Below are positions 35,127 through 43,730 of a DNA stretch of 64,000 nucleotides, piece by piece. Source of the DNA: Clostridiales bacterium (GTDB taxonomy: Bacteria > Bacillota > Clostridia > Oscillospirales > Oscillospiraceae); NCBI GenBank assembly GCA_019420945.1, contig JAHZGF010000042.1, positions 75,177 to 139,176 on the forward strand, read 5' to 3'. The translations under genes were made by a program, and so were the position numbers. The notes below the pieces were generated by a model. The model ran no database searches. It had not been told where the DNA came from and worked only from the letters and a program-made list of their open reading frames with translations. The number at the start of each line of letters is the position of its first letter. Position 1 is the stretch's first letter.

Positions 35127-35207
35127 ACTTAGGCTCACGTGGTGCGCAACGATGTGTGCTCACCGATCGTGTTCAATCTGTGATTTTTCGAAAGGGGTGA
35201 AACAGTC

Positions 35208-35411
35208 ATGAAGGAAGGAATCCATCCTAACTATCAGCAGACCACCATCCGCTGCGCTTGCGGCGCCGTGTATCCTACCGGCTCCACCAAGCAGGATATC
35301 CGTGTGGAAGTTTGTGCCAAGTGCCACCCCTTCTTCACCGGTAAGCAGAAGGTGCTCGATACCGGCGGGCGTGTCAGCCGCTTCAACAAGAAGTTCGGTC
35401 TGGGCAAGTAA
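35208..35411 (+). CDS. rpmE: 50S ribosomal protein L31 (zinc form)
   Basis: 67-residue ribosomal protein. The four zinc ligands Cys16, Cys18, Cys36 and Cys39 are present, so this is the zinc-containing C+ type, which can be displaced by a zinc-free paralogue during zinc shortage in some bacteria. AAAGGGGTG precedes the start. Monocistronic, with its own promoter and terminator. Confidence 0.96.
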   Translation: MKEGIHPNYQQTTIRCACGAVYPTGSTKQDIRVEVCAKCHPFFTGKQKVLDTGGRVSRFNKKFGLGK

Positions 35412-35421
35412 TGCAAATTGT

Positions 35422-35454
35422 AAAACCCCGCATCGATTCCGATGCGGGGTTTTT
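35422..35454 (+). terminator. Terminator of rpmE
   Basis: 14-bp stem AAAACCCCGCATCG / CGATGCGGGGTTTT, loop ATTC, then T. Confidence 0.9.
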
Positions 35455-35506
35455 GCATCCTGATGCATAGAATAAGCTAGTCTGGTATAGATGGAGGATG
35501 ATGAGC

Positions 35507-36013
35507 ATGTTGACGAAAATCGATCCCAAGACCTTGACCCTGAACCCCTTCCAGGCCATCGGCAGCCAGTGGATGCTGATTACTGCCGGCAACCGGGAGG
35601 ACTGCAACACCATGACCGCCAGCTGGGGCGGCGTGGGCATTATGTGGGGTAAGCCGGTGGCCACCGCTTACATCCGGCCCCAGCGTCACACCAAAACCTT
35701 TGTGGACCGGGAGGACTGTTTCACCCTGTCCTTCCTGCCGGAGCAGTACCGGAAAGAGCTGAGCTACTGCGGCAGCGTCAGCGGCCGGGATGAGGATAAG
35801 ATCGCCCACTGCGGTTTTACCCTTCAGTATGCCGACTGCGGCGCTCCGTACTTTGCCGAGGCGGAGCTGGTGCTGGTGTGCCGGAAACTTTATTGTCAAA
35901 GCCTGAAGCCCGAGTGCTTCATCGATACCGATCAGGACGAACGCTGGTATCCCAACAAAGATTATCACGACATGTATATCGCTGAGATCCTGGAGGCCTG
36001 GCAGCAGTCCTGA
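35507..36013 (+). CDS. Flavin reductase / FMN-binding domain protein
   Basis: 168 residues of the flavin reductase-like split-barrel family (flavoredoxin group). The N-terminal half has MTASWGGVGIMWGKPVATAYIRPQRHT, where the family binds FMN, then FTLSFLPEQYRKELSYCG. The start ATG 35507 is 9 nt after GGAGG; two earlier ATG codons are too close. Likely a cytoplasmic electron carrier or NAD(P)H:flavin enzyme; the substrate is unknown. Confidence 0.85.
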   Translation: MLTKIDPKTLTLNPFQAIGSQWMLITAGNREDCNTMTASWGGVGIMWGKPVATAYIRPQRHTKTFVDREDCFTLSFLPEQYRKELSYCGSVSGRDEDKIAHCGFTLQYADCGAPYFAEAELVLVCRKLYCQSLKPECFIDTDQDERWYPNKDYHDMYIAEILEAWQQS

Positions 36014-36038
36014 CGACACACAGGAGGGCATTTCATCT

Positions 36039-37343
36039 ATGCCGGAAATCAACGAAGAAAAGATCAACCGTGCCATTCTGGTGGGACTGAACAGTCCCCG
36101 GCTGTCCAAGATGGACAACGCCACGGAATCCACCATGGAGGAACTGAACGCCCTGTTGGAGACCGCCGGGGGAGAGTGCCTGGGGGTCGTGGTGCAGAAC
36201 AAGGATGTGCCCGACCCAGGTACCTTCATCGGGGACGGCAAAGTGGACGAGGTCCGGGACCTGGTCCAGGCCACCGGAGCGGATATGGTTATTTTTGATA
36301 ACGACCTGTCTCCAAGCCAGGTCCGGGTGCTCTCAGAGCGGATGGGGGTCCAGGTCATGGACCGCTCCGCCCTGATTCTGGACATCTTCGCCCAGCGGGC
36401 CCGGACCAAGGAGGGCCGCCTCCAGGTGGAGCTGGCCCAGTATAAATACCTGCTGCCCCGGCTGACGGGTATGTGGAAGCACCTGACCCGTCAGAACGCC
36501 GCCGGCGGCAAATCCCCCATCGGCACCCGTGGCCCCGGTGAGACTCAGTTGGAGTCGGACCGCCGCCACATCCGCCGCAAGATTCAGAAGCTGGAGGAGG
36601 AACTGGCGGAGGTGCGCCGGATCCGGGGCGTCCAGCGGGAGCGGCGCATCAAGAACGAGGTGCCGGTGGTGGCCATCGTGGGCTACACCAACGCGGGCAA
36701 ATCCACTCTGCTGAACAAACTCACCGGCGCCGCCATTCCCGCCAACAACCGGCTCTTCGATACCCTGGACACCACCACCCGGATGCTGGAGATCACCGAC
36801 ACCTGCACCGTGCTGATCTCCGACACTGTGGGCTTCATCCGCAAGCTGCCCCACCACCTGGTGGAGGCTTTCAAAGCTACCCTGGAGGAGCTGGAGTATG
36901 CCGATCTGCTGATCCATGTGATCGACGCCTCCAACCCGGAGTGGCGGGAGCAGGCGGAAGTGGTGGACGGCCTGATCCGGGAGCTGGGGGCCCAGGAGAC
37001 CCCCCGGCTGGAGGTGTTCAACAAGTCCGACCTCTATGTGGGCGAAATCCGTCCTCACGGGGAAAATATTGTCTCTGTCTCCGCCAAAACCGGCGAGGGA
37101 TTGGATCAGATGCTCAAGATGATCGCCGACCGGCTGGACACCGGGGCCAAGCGGGTGGAGCTCCACTTGCCCTATGATCAGGGTGGCGTGGTGGACACCC
37201 TCTACCGGGAGGCCAAGGTGGAGAAAGTGGAGTACGCTGATACCATCCAGGTCACCGCGGTGCTGACGCCCCGGCTGCTGGGCCAGCTGCGGCCCTTTAT
37301 CTATCCGCCGCTGCCGGAGCACAAAGAGGACTGGGAGCAATGA
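36039..37343 (+). CDS. hflX: Ribosome-associated GTPase HflX
   Basis: 434-residue GTPase that splits stalled 70S ribosomes. The N-terminal HflX domain (GTFIGDGKVDEVRDL, GPGETQLESDRR) precedes the G domain: P-loop GYTNAGKS at 215-222, DTVGF switch II, and NKSD base recognition. It overlaps the next gene by 4 bp. Confidence 0.96.
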   Translation: MPEINEEKINRAILVGLNSPRLSKMDNATESTMEELNALLETAGGECLGVVVQNKDVPDPGTFIGDGKVDEVRDLVQATGADMVIFDNDLSPSQVRVLSERMGVQVMDRSALILDIFAQRARTKEGRLQVELAQYKYLLPRLTGMWKHLTRQNAAGGKSPIGTRGPGETQLESDRRHIRRKIQKLEEELAEVRRIRGVQRERRIKNEVPVVAIVGYTNAGKSTLLNKLTGAAIPANNRLFDTLDTTTRMLEITDTCTVLISDTVGFIRKLPHHLVEAFKATLEELEYADLLIHVIDASNPEWREQAEVVDGLIRELGAQETPRLEVFNKSDLYVGEIRPHGENIVSVSAKTGEGLDQMLKMIADRLDTGAKRVELHLPYDQGGVVDTLYREAKVEKVEYADTIQVTAVLTPRLLGQLRPFIYPPLPEHKEDWEQ

Positions 37344-37993
37344 CGGAGTATTATATTCCCACTGGTTCTTCGGAGACGGAGTTTGTGGAAAAGCGCTCCC
37401 GGTTCATCGGTCACGTCAAGCCGGTGGAGACCGAAGCGGAGGCCCGGGCCTTTGTGGAGGAGATGAAACGCCGCTACCACGACGCCCGGCATAACTGCTG
37501 GTGCTATCTGCTGCGGGAGGGGGGCATACTCCGCTACTCCGACGACGGAGAGCCCCAGGGTACTGCCGGCCAGCCCATGCTGGGAGTCTTTGAGAAGGAG
37601 GGGGTCACCAACCTGGTGTGTGTGGTGACCCGCTACTTCGGGGGCATCCTGCTGGGGGCCGGTGGCCTGGTCCGGGCCTACAGCCGCTCCGCCAAGGATG
37701 CCCTGGATGCGGCGGGGGTCAGCGTGGTGCGCCGGTGGGTGCGCCACCTGGTGCCCTGCTCTTACAGCCTCTTTGAGCGGCTGCGTCAGGAGACGGAGCG
37801 GTTCGGAGCGGTGATCCAGGATACGGAGTACGGCGCCGACATCCTGCTTACCGTGCTGGTGCCTGAGGAGAAGTCGGAGGAGTATGCCGCCCATATGCTG
37901 GATTTCTCCGCCGGAACCGTGGAGACCCTGGTGGACGGCGAGGTGTTTCAGCCGGTGCCCATCCGTCTGCCTTCGTCTGATAAAGAGACATAA
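37340..37993 (+). CDS. YigZ/IMPACT family protein
   Basis: 217 residues: N-terminal UPF0029/IMPACT domain (SRFIGHVKPV, then DDGEPQGTAGQPML and VVTRYFGGILLGAGGLVRAYS) and a C-terminal DUF1949-type domain. Bacterial members are poorly characterised. The eukaryotic homologue IMPACT modulates Gcn2, but a link to translation here rests only on the 4-bp ATGA coupling to hflX. Confidence 0.9.
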   Translation: MTEYYIPTGSSETEFVEKRSRFIGHVKPVETEAEARAFVEEMKRRYHDARHNCWCYLLREGGILRYSDDGEPQGTAGQPMLGVFEKEGVTNLVCVVTRYFGGILLGAGGLVRAYSRSAKDALDAAGVSVVRRWVRHLVPCSYSLFERLRQETERFGAVIQDTEYGADILLTVLVPEEKSEEYAAHMLDFSAGTVETLVDGEVFQPVPIRLPSSDKET

Positions 37994-38025
37994 AACATAT
38001 TATTTCAACCGATTGAAGGAAAGAA

Positions 38026-38460
38026 GTGTTCCCCGTGATTCTGACGCCCTATGTCCACCGTATTCAATACTATGAGACCGATCAGATGGCCATTGTCCAC
38101 CACTCTAATTACATCCGCTGGTTTGAGGAGGCCCGGGTGGACTGGTTTGAGCAGATGGGATTGCCCTTTGCCCAGATTGAGGCCATGGGGATTCAGATTC
38201 CGGTGGTGAGCTGTTCTGCCCGGTATCATGTCTCCGCTAAATTCGGAGACACGGTGGCGATTTTCCTGGCCTGCCATACCTATAACGGCGTTCGACTGGC
38301 GGTGCGCTATGAGGTGCGCTCTCGGGCCACCGGGGCGCTGCTGGCCACCGGGGAGTCGGAGCACTGCTTTTTGGATCAGAAGGGCAGGGTGCTCAATCTG
38401 GCCCGTAAATTTCCTGAGGTGGATGCCGTTTTTAAAACACCGTTTTCCTACCAGTCATGA
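38026..38460 (+). CDS. Acyl-CoA thioesterase of the hotdog (4HBT/YbgC) family
   Basis: 144 residues. The active-site motif YYETDQMAIVHHSNYIRWFEEA carries Asp19 and His25. The GTG at 38026 is preferred as start because AAGGA is 5 nt away; a second GTG at 38035 is possible. The substrate cannot be predicted beyond short or medium acyl-CoA. Confidence 0.88.
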   Translation: MFPVILTPYVHRIQYYETDQMAIVHHSNYIRWFEEARVDWFEQMGLPFAQIEAMGIQIPVVSCSARYHVSAKFGDTVAIFLACHTYNGVRLAVRYEVRSRATGALLATGESEHCFLDQKGRVLNLARKFPEVDAVFKTPFSYQS

Positions 38461-38467
38461 TTTCACG

Positions 38468-38499
38468 AAAGCGGAAGGCAATGTTTGCCTTCCGCTTTT
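38468..38499 (+). terminator. Terminator of the hflX-thioesterase region
   Basis: 13-bp stem AAAGCGGAAGGCA / TGCCTTCCGCTTT, loop ATGTT, then TTG. Confidence 0.85.
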
Positions 38500-38501
38500 G
38501 C

Positions 38502-38530
38502 TTGCGCTTAAGGCGTCGAAATGATATGAT
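38502..38530 (+). promoter_or_regulatory. Promoter of the NhaC-type antiporter gene
   Basis: TTGCGC (38502-38507), 17-bp spacer, TATGAT (38525-38530). Confidence 0.7.
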
Positions 38531-38611
38531 AGTGGTACTTATTTGCCGGAGAAAGAGAAAAAAGGGGCGAAGATCGGCCTCACAATAAGAAAAATGAGGG
38601 AGCGATAAACT

Positions 38612-39931
38612 ATGGAACAGAAAAAGGGCAGGGCCATTGCCCTGCTGCCCATCGGGGTATTTTTGGTGCTCTACCTGGGGTTGGGCATCGTCTTTGAATA
38701 TGTGATGAAAATCGAGATGGGCTTTTACAATATCCCCATTGTGGTGGCCTTCCTGGCGGCCATTCTGGTGGGCTGCCTGCAAAACCGTTCGGTGAGCTTT
38801 GACGAGAAAATCAAGCTGATGGCCCAGGGCGTGGGGGACCCCACCATCTTGACCATGATCCTGATTTTCCTGGCCGCCGGTATTTTCGTAGGAGTGGTGG
38901 GCCGCAGCAGCGCCGAGAGCGTGGCTTACTTCATGCTGTCTATGCTGCCGGCCCGGCTTGCGGTGGCGGTGCTGTTTGTGGTGTCCTGCTTTGTCTCTAC
39001 TGCGATGGGTACCTCCTGCGGTACCATCGCCCTGATTGTCCCCATTGGCATTGCTGTCAGCGAGGCCTCCGGCTTCAGCCTGCCCCTGTGCATCGGCTCG
39101 GTGATGGGAGGGGCTATGTTCGGCGATAACCTGTCCTTCATCTCAGATACCACCATTGCCGCCTGCAATACCCAGGGCTGCGCCATGCGGGACAAATTCA
39201 AGGCCAACTTCTGGATCGCCCTGCCGGCGGCCATCGTTACCCTGATCATCATCATTGCCCTGTCCATGCAGGTGGAACTCAACGGATCTGTGTCCAATGA
39301 CTATTCCCTGATCCAGCTGATTCCCTATCTGCTGGTATTGGTGGGCGGCATTGCGGGCATCAACGTCTTTGTGGTGCTGCTCATTGGCATTGTCTCCGGC
39401 TCCATCATTATGCTGGCCACCGGAGCCACCGCGCCGGTGGATCTGCTGAGCAATATGGGTACCGGCGCCTCCGGCATGTTTGAGACCATCATGGTGGCTA
39501 TGCTGGTGGCGGCCATGTGCGGCCTGATCCGGGCCTACGGCGGCTTTGACGCCCTGCTGGCGGCCATCCATAAGGTGTTCAAGGGCAACCGAGGCGGTCA
39601 GCTGGGCATGGGGCTGCTGGTTGGAGCCATGGATATCGCCACCGCCAACAACACCGTGGCCATTGTCATGGCTGGCCCCATCGCCAAGCAAATGAGCGGG
39701 GAATACGGTATCTCCAGTCAGAAAGCCGCCTCCATTCTGGACACCTTCGGCTGTGTGTTCCAGGGGATTCTGCCCTACGGCGCCCAGATGCTTTATGCCC
39801 TCAGTGCCGCAGTGGTCATGGGCCACACCGTCACCGCCTTCCAGGTGATTCCCTATCTGTTCTATCCCTACTGCCTGTTGGTCAGTTCGCTGTTCTTTAT
39901 GTTCTTTGTGCCGGAGAAACGGCAGAAGTAA
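38612..39931 (+). CDS. NhaC-family Na+/H+ antiporter or related organic acid antiporter
   Basis: 439 residues, about eleven helices. NhaC-family cues are STAMGTSCGTIALIVPIG, GGAMFGDNLSFISDTTIAA and, in the second half, AMDIATANNTVAIVMAG. The FGDN...SDT motif includes the Asp residues used in ion exchange. NhaC homologues include Na+/H+, malate/lactate and arginine/ornithine-type exchangers, so ion specificity is not settled. Monocistronic. Confidence 0.88.
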   Translation: MEQKKGRAIALLPIGVFLVLYLGLGIVFEYVMKIEMGFYNIPIVVAFLAAILVGCLQNRSVSFDEKIKLMAQGVGDPTILTMILIFLAAGIFVGVVGRSSAESVAYFMLSMLPARLAVAVLFVVSCFVSTAMGTSCGTIALIVPIGIAVSEASGFSLPLCIGSVMGGAMFGDNLSFISDTTIAACNTQGCAMRDKFKANFWIALPAAIVTLIIIIALSMQVELNGSVSNDYSLIQLIPYLLVLVGGIAGINVFVVLLIGIVSGSIIMLATGATAPVDLLSNMGTGASGMFETIMVAMLVAAMCGLIRAYGGFDALLAAIHKVFKGNRGGQLGMGLLVGAMDIATANNTVAIVMAGPIAKQMSGEYGISSQKAASILDTFGCVFQGILPYGAQMLYALSAAVVMGHTVTAFQVIPYLFYPYCLLVSSLFFMFFVPEKRQK

Positions 39932-39934
39932 AGC

Positions 39935-39971
39935 AAAAAACCTCCTCTGTCAAAACAGAGGAGGTTTTTTT
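39935..39971. terminator. Bidirectional terminator after the antiporter gene
   Basis: 16-bp stem AAAAAACCTCCTCTGT / ACAGAGGAGGTTTTTT, loop CAAA; shared with the converging small membrane protein gene. Confidence 0.92.
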
Positions 39972-40254
39972 ATCTATGTCCGGAGATGAGTTCCAGAAAG
40001 ACGGGAATGCATAAGCCATCCAGTACAAGGGGAATCAAAATCCAGATCCATCCCAGAGTGAGTAGGCCTGTCAATTTAAAGATGACGAAACTGATGGAAC
40101 TCCCCATGGGGACAAAAAATCCTGCCACACAGCAGACAATGACCCAGCCAACGCCGGCCGACAACACACCGGTGGTTTTTGCAACAATGGTGATGACAAT
40201 TTTTGCGACGCTTGCCAGGGTCATAAACAGGTCAGATACGAAATTGTCCTTCAA
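39970..40254 (-). CDS. Small hypothetical membrane protein
   Basis: 94 residues, three hydrophobic segments (about 10-27, 32-52 and 58-85), ending in a short polar tail. The start is a TTG at 40254 with AGGAG 11 nt upstream, which is longer than ideal; a downstream ATG (codon 11) has no ribosome-binding site. I do not recognise the family and no function is inferred. Confidence 0.5.
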   Translation of the reverse strand: MKDNFVSDLFMTLASVAKIVITIVAKTTGVLSAGVGWVIVCCVAGFFVPMGSSISFVIFKLTGLLTLGWIWILIPLVLDGLCIPVFLELISGHR

Positions 40255-40302
40255 ATTCGCTCGCTCCTATCCAGTACTTAATGTACAGATTGTTTTAAGA
40301 GG

Positions 40303-40349
40303 AAAAGGCCCTGCCCCAAGCCGGATGTCGGCTGGAGCGGGGCCTTTTT
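40303..40349 (-). terminator. Terminator of the Mrp ATPase gene
   Basis: Imperfect stem AAAAGGCCC...AAGCC with GGCT...GGGGCCTTTTT, with TTTTCC on the minus strand. Confidence 0.75.
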
Positions 40350-40360
40350 GAGAAATTGGA

Positions 40361-41233
40361 TCAGCCCATCAGAGCGGTGATCATCTTGCAGGTGTCCGCC
40401 AGATAATCCTGCTCAAAGGCCTCCAGCCGGCCCTCGTCGCAGGCCTGAGCCAGCTCCGGATCAATGGGCAGCTGGGCCAGCAGGGAGATACCGTTCTGCT
40501 CAGCGGTCTCGGCGGCATGGCTCTGGCCGAAGATGTTCAGCCGTTTGCCGCAGTCGGGGCAGGTGTAGTAGCTGAAGTTCTCCACCAGACCCAATACGGG
40601 GATGTTCATCATCTGGGCCATCTTCACCGCCTTGGTGACGATCATGCTGACCAGATCCTGGGGAGAGGTGACCACCACAATGCCGTCCACCGGCAGAGTC
40701 TGGAACACAGTCAGGGGCACGTCGCCGGTTCCGGGAGGCATGTCCACAAACAGATAGTCCAGCTCGCCCCAGCACACATCGGTCCAGAACTGCTTGACCA
40801 CCCCGGCGATGACAGGACCGCGCCAGATTACGGGGTCAGTCTCATTCTCAGTGAGCAGGTTCAGGCTCATAACGGCAATGCCGGTGCCGGTGATGGCGGG
40901 CAGGATGCCCTGCTCGCTGCCCACAGCCCGCTCATGAACGCCAAAGGCCTTGGGGATGGAGGGGCCGGTGATATCGGCATCCAGAATGCCCACCCGGTAA
41001 CCCATCCGGGCCATGGTCACCGCCAGCTGGGAGGTGACCATGCTCTTGCCCACGCCGCCCTTGCCGCTGACCACGCCGATGACATGGCGGATCACGGAAT
41101 GGGGGTTGCAGGGCTCGTGCAGATCCTGGGGCTGGCCACAGCTGTGGCCACAGGAAGAGCAGTCATGGGTGCACTCGGAGGAGCCCTCCTCGCCGCAGCC
41201 CGCGCAGCTCTGATCTTGGTATTCTTCGCTCAT
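40361..41233 (-). CDS. Mrp/NBP35-family P-loop ATPase, iron-sulfur carrier
   Basis: 290 residues. A cysteine-rich N-terminal tail (Cys10, 13, 21, 25, 28, 32, 42), the deviant Walker A GKGGVGKS at 57-64, DMPPGTGDVPLT, and the C-terminal cluster-binding pair YTCPDCG. Members deliver [4Fe-4S] clusters to client enzymes. The window has several such clients (PurF, NrdG, HemZ, AddB). The His/Cys-rich N-terminal extension is a variable part of this family and may hold a second cluster or metal. Confidence 0.9.
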   Translation of the reverse strand: MSEEYQDQSCAGCGEEGSSECTHDCSSCGHSCGQPQDLHEPCNPHSVIRHVIGVVSGKGGVGKSMVTSQLAVTMARMGYRVGILDADITGPSIPKAFGVHERAVGSEQGILPAITGTGIAVMSLNLLTENETDPVIWRGPVIAGVVKQFWTDVCWGELDYLFVDMPPGTGDVPLTVFQTLPVDGIVVVTSPQDLVSMIVTKAVKMAQMMNIPVLGLVENFSYYTCPDCGKRLNIFGQSHAAETAEQNGISLLAQLPIDPELAQACDEGRLEAFEQDYLADTCKMITALMG

Positions 41234-41289
41234 AATGTGATTCTCCTTTTATCCTGTCCCGCCGGCAAGCCGGACGGGGCATTTTTAAC

Positions 41290-42225
41290 TTAGTAATGGT
41301 AGCTTCCGCCGCCAATGAACTCCCGAATCAGGGAGTCGGGATGCACCAGATCCGGATTCACCGGCTCCAGCTCCTGGAAGGCTTCGATCATCTCCAGCAG
41401 CTCCTTGCGCCGGGGATTTTCCGCCGGTACCGCCTCAAAGAGGGGGAGGGCGTAGTGTCGCATAACGGACACCTCATAGGGCAGGGAGGAGTCCAGGATA
41501 ATGTTGGCCCGGTGCTTAAAGGGGGAGATGTAGAGTTTTTCGCCCCGGCGCACGTTGGCCCACTGGGCCAGGGTGGTGAGAATGTCGCTGCCCCGGAAAT
41601 TGAGATCCCGGACCGCCCGACGGGTCAGCCGCATCCAAGTGCCCTTGAACACCAGCCGTTCCCCATCCATGATGTTGCTCCGGGCGGAGATGTAGATCTT
41701 GGTGGCCTCCGGATGGCGGCCCGCTACATCGTCGTTCAGGGCGTGGATGCCCTCAAAGACGGCCACTTCGTTTTCCTTCAGATGCAGTCGGGTGCACCGG
41801 CTGGTGTCCCGCATCTGGCGGCAGAAGTCGTAGTGGGGAATGCGGATTTCTTTCCCGGCGGCCAGGGCGTTAAAATGCTCGTTTAACAGCTCCATATCCA
41901 TGCACAGAGGGGACTCAAAGTCGTAGCTGCCGTCCTTGGTCCGGGGAGTGGAGTCCGGAGAGACGGTCTGAAAATAATTGTCCATGGAGATGGTCTGGGT
42001 GATGACACCCCGACGCTCCAGGGCCTCGTCAATCTTCATGGCGGTGGTGGTCTTACCGGAGCCCGAGGGGCCGCTGAGCAGCACCAGAGGGCTGTTGGGC
42101 AGATTTTGGATGATCTGCTCCGCAGCGGCATCTATTTTGCGCTGGTATTCCGCATCACATTCCTCCAGAAAGCCCTTGGGATCGGAACGGATGGCGTCGT
42201 TGATGCTCTTAAGTTGATAAGCCAT
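41290..42225 (-). CDS. Uridine kinase / phosphoribulokinase-like P-loop kinase
   Basis: 311 residues, longer than classical uridine kinases (~210). P-loop GPSGSGKTTT at 52-61, DNYF after it, PHYDF in the substrate loop, and VFEGIHALND as the Walker B. Extra N-terminal (~45 residues) and C-terminal parts resemble a Firmicutes nucleoside kinase subgroup annotated as uridine kinase. The substrate is not shown by the sequence. It ends 57 bp before the Mrp gene on the same strand. Confidence 0.78.
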   Translation of the reverse strand: MAYQLKSINDAIRSDPKGFLEECDAEYQRKIDAAAEQIIQNLPNSPLVLLSGPSGSGKTTTAMKIDEALERRGVITQTISMDNYFQTVSPDSTPRTKDGSYDFESPLCMDMELLNEHFNALAAGKEIRIPHYDFCRQMRDTSRCTRLHLKENEVAVFEGIHALNDDVAGRHPEATKIYISARSNIMDGERLVFKGTWMRLTRRAVRDLNFRGSDILTTLAQWANVRRGEKLYISPFKHRANIILDSSLPYEVSVMRHYALPLFEAVPAENPRRKELLEMIEAFQELEPVNPDLVHPDSLIREFIGGGSYHY

Positions 42226-42240
42226 AAAAATACTCCTCTC

Positions 42241-43713
42241 TTACAGGGAGCGCTGGAAGGGGATCAGCTCCGCCTTAGCCTGGCAGAGTTCCTCAATCCG
42301 CTCCAGATATTGCTGGGGATATTTGGGGTTGGTAATTCGGACAATTTTGCCTGTGGCCGGATTGGTCAGCTTGGTGGAGCCTCCGGCCCCCAGGGCCAGA
42401 ATGGAGTGGAGCTCCTCCATGATGCAGATGTTGTAGAGTCCCTCGGTACCCGGCTTGCACCAGCCGATATTCTCCAAAGCCCCGGACATGTACTTCTGGC
42501 GGTAGAGGTAGTAGGGAATCTGGCCCTGTTGCCGTAGAGCCTGCCAGGCGTAATCCAGCATGGCGGAGGTCTCCTCCCCGGAGGGGAGGCCCTGTCGCTC
42601 CATCATGAGCCGGGCGCCTTTTTTCAGGGCCAGGGTGTGGACCGTCACATTTTCCGGCGCCAGCTTTAAAACTTCGTCCAAAGTGTAACGGAATCCCTCC
42701 ACCGTGTCCCGGGGCAGGCCGGCGATGAGATCCATATTGACGATGGGAATGCCGCTTTTGCGCACCATGTCATAGGCCTTTAAAATGTCCGCCGCCGTGT
42801 GGGAGCGGCCCATGGCCTGTAAAACTTCATCCCGCATACTCTGGGGGTTTACCGATACCCGATCCACCTCCAGGTCATGGAGCACCGACATCTTATCCGC
42901 GGTAATGGTGTCGGGCCGTCCCGCCTCCACGGTGAATTCCACCAGCCGGGACAGATCCAGCTTTTGACGCAGATGGGAGATCAGATGCTCCAACTGCCCG
43001 GCGGACAGTGTGGTGGGGGTGCCGCCCCCAATGTAGATGGTGCGGACTCGGGCTCCAGCCTGGGGCAGGTATTCCGCCACCGCGTCAATCTCCCGGTCCA
43101 GGGCCTCCAGATAGGGCTCCACCAGTTTCAGACTGCGCTGGACGTCGGTGGAGACGAAGCTGCAGTAGGCGCACCGGGTGGGGCAGAAGGGGATGCCCAC
43201 ATAGAGGGAGATATCGTTCTTTTCCAGCTTGGCCTCCGCCTGGATGCTGGCCCGGGCGGCCTCCAGGGCCAGTTCGGTGCGCTCCGGAGAGACAAAGAAT
43301 TCCTCACGAAACAGCCGCCGGACCTCCGACTCGGAGCCGGACTCCTTCAGGGCCTTGCTGGCCAGCTTGGCGGGGCGGATACCGGTGAGGGCCCCCCAGG
43401 GGGGCGTGATGCCGGTGCAGGCCACCGCTGCCTTGTAAAAGGACTGTTTTATGATACGCTGCAGCAGCCTGTCCCGGGTCAACTGGTCGGTGAGTTCGCT
43501 GGCCTTCACCCGGGAGATCCCTAGGGCGGTGCGGCCCTGCCATTGGAGCCGGGTTTGAGCGGTGGCCCAGACCTGAGAAACTGATAGGGAGGAGACGGCT
43601 TGATTTGCCTCCTCCGGGGCCACTCCATAGTCGGGTTTTTCCCCGGGAAACAGGATCAGCATGATCTGCTCCACGGCGTATTTATAGTCATGATGATTGA
43701 GCTTGAGATACAT
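42241..43713 (-). CDS. hemZ: Oxygen-independent coproporphyrinogen dehydrogenase HemZ-like
   Basis: 490-residue radical SAM protein. The cluster motif CPTRCAYC gives Cys177, Cys181 and Cys184; IYIGGGTPT and NMDLIAGLP follow as in HemN/HemZ/HemW. The ~165-residue N-terminal extension before the radical SAM core is the HemZ type. No other heme gene is near, so a role other than heme synthesis is possible. It lies 15 bp upstream of the kinase-like gene. Confidence 0.85.
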   Translation of the reverse strand: MYLKLNHHDYKYAVEQIMLILFPGEKPDYGVAPEEANQAVSSLSVSQVWATAQTRLQWQGRTALGISRVKASELTDQLTRDRLLQRIIKQSFYKAAVACTGITPPWGALTGIRPAKLASKALKESGSESEVRRLFREEFFVSPERTELALEAARASIQAEAKLEKNDISLYVGIPFCPTRCAYCSFVSTDVQRSLKLVEPYLEALDREIDAVAEYLPQAGARVRTIYIGGGTPTTLSAGQLEHLISHLRQKLDLSRLVEFTVEAGRPDTITADKMSVLHDLEVDRVSVNPQSMRDEVLQAMGRSHTAADILKAYDMVRKSGIPIVNMDLIAGLPRDTVEGFRYTLDEVLKLAPENVTVHTLALKKGARLMMERQGLPSGEETSAMLDYAWQALRQQGQIPYYLYRQKYMSGALENIGWCKPGTEGLYNICIMEELHSILALGAGGSTKLTNPATGKIVRITNPKYPQQYLERIEELCQAKAELIPFQRSL

Positions 43714-43730
43714 GGATGCCTCCGGATGAT

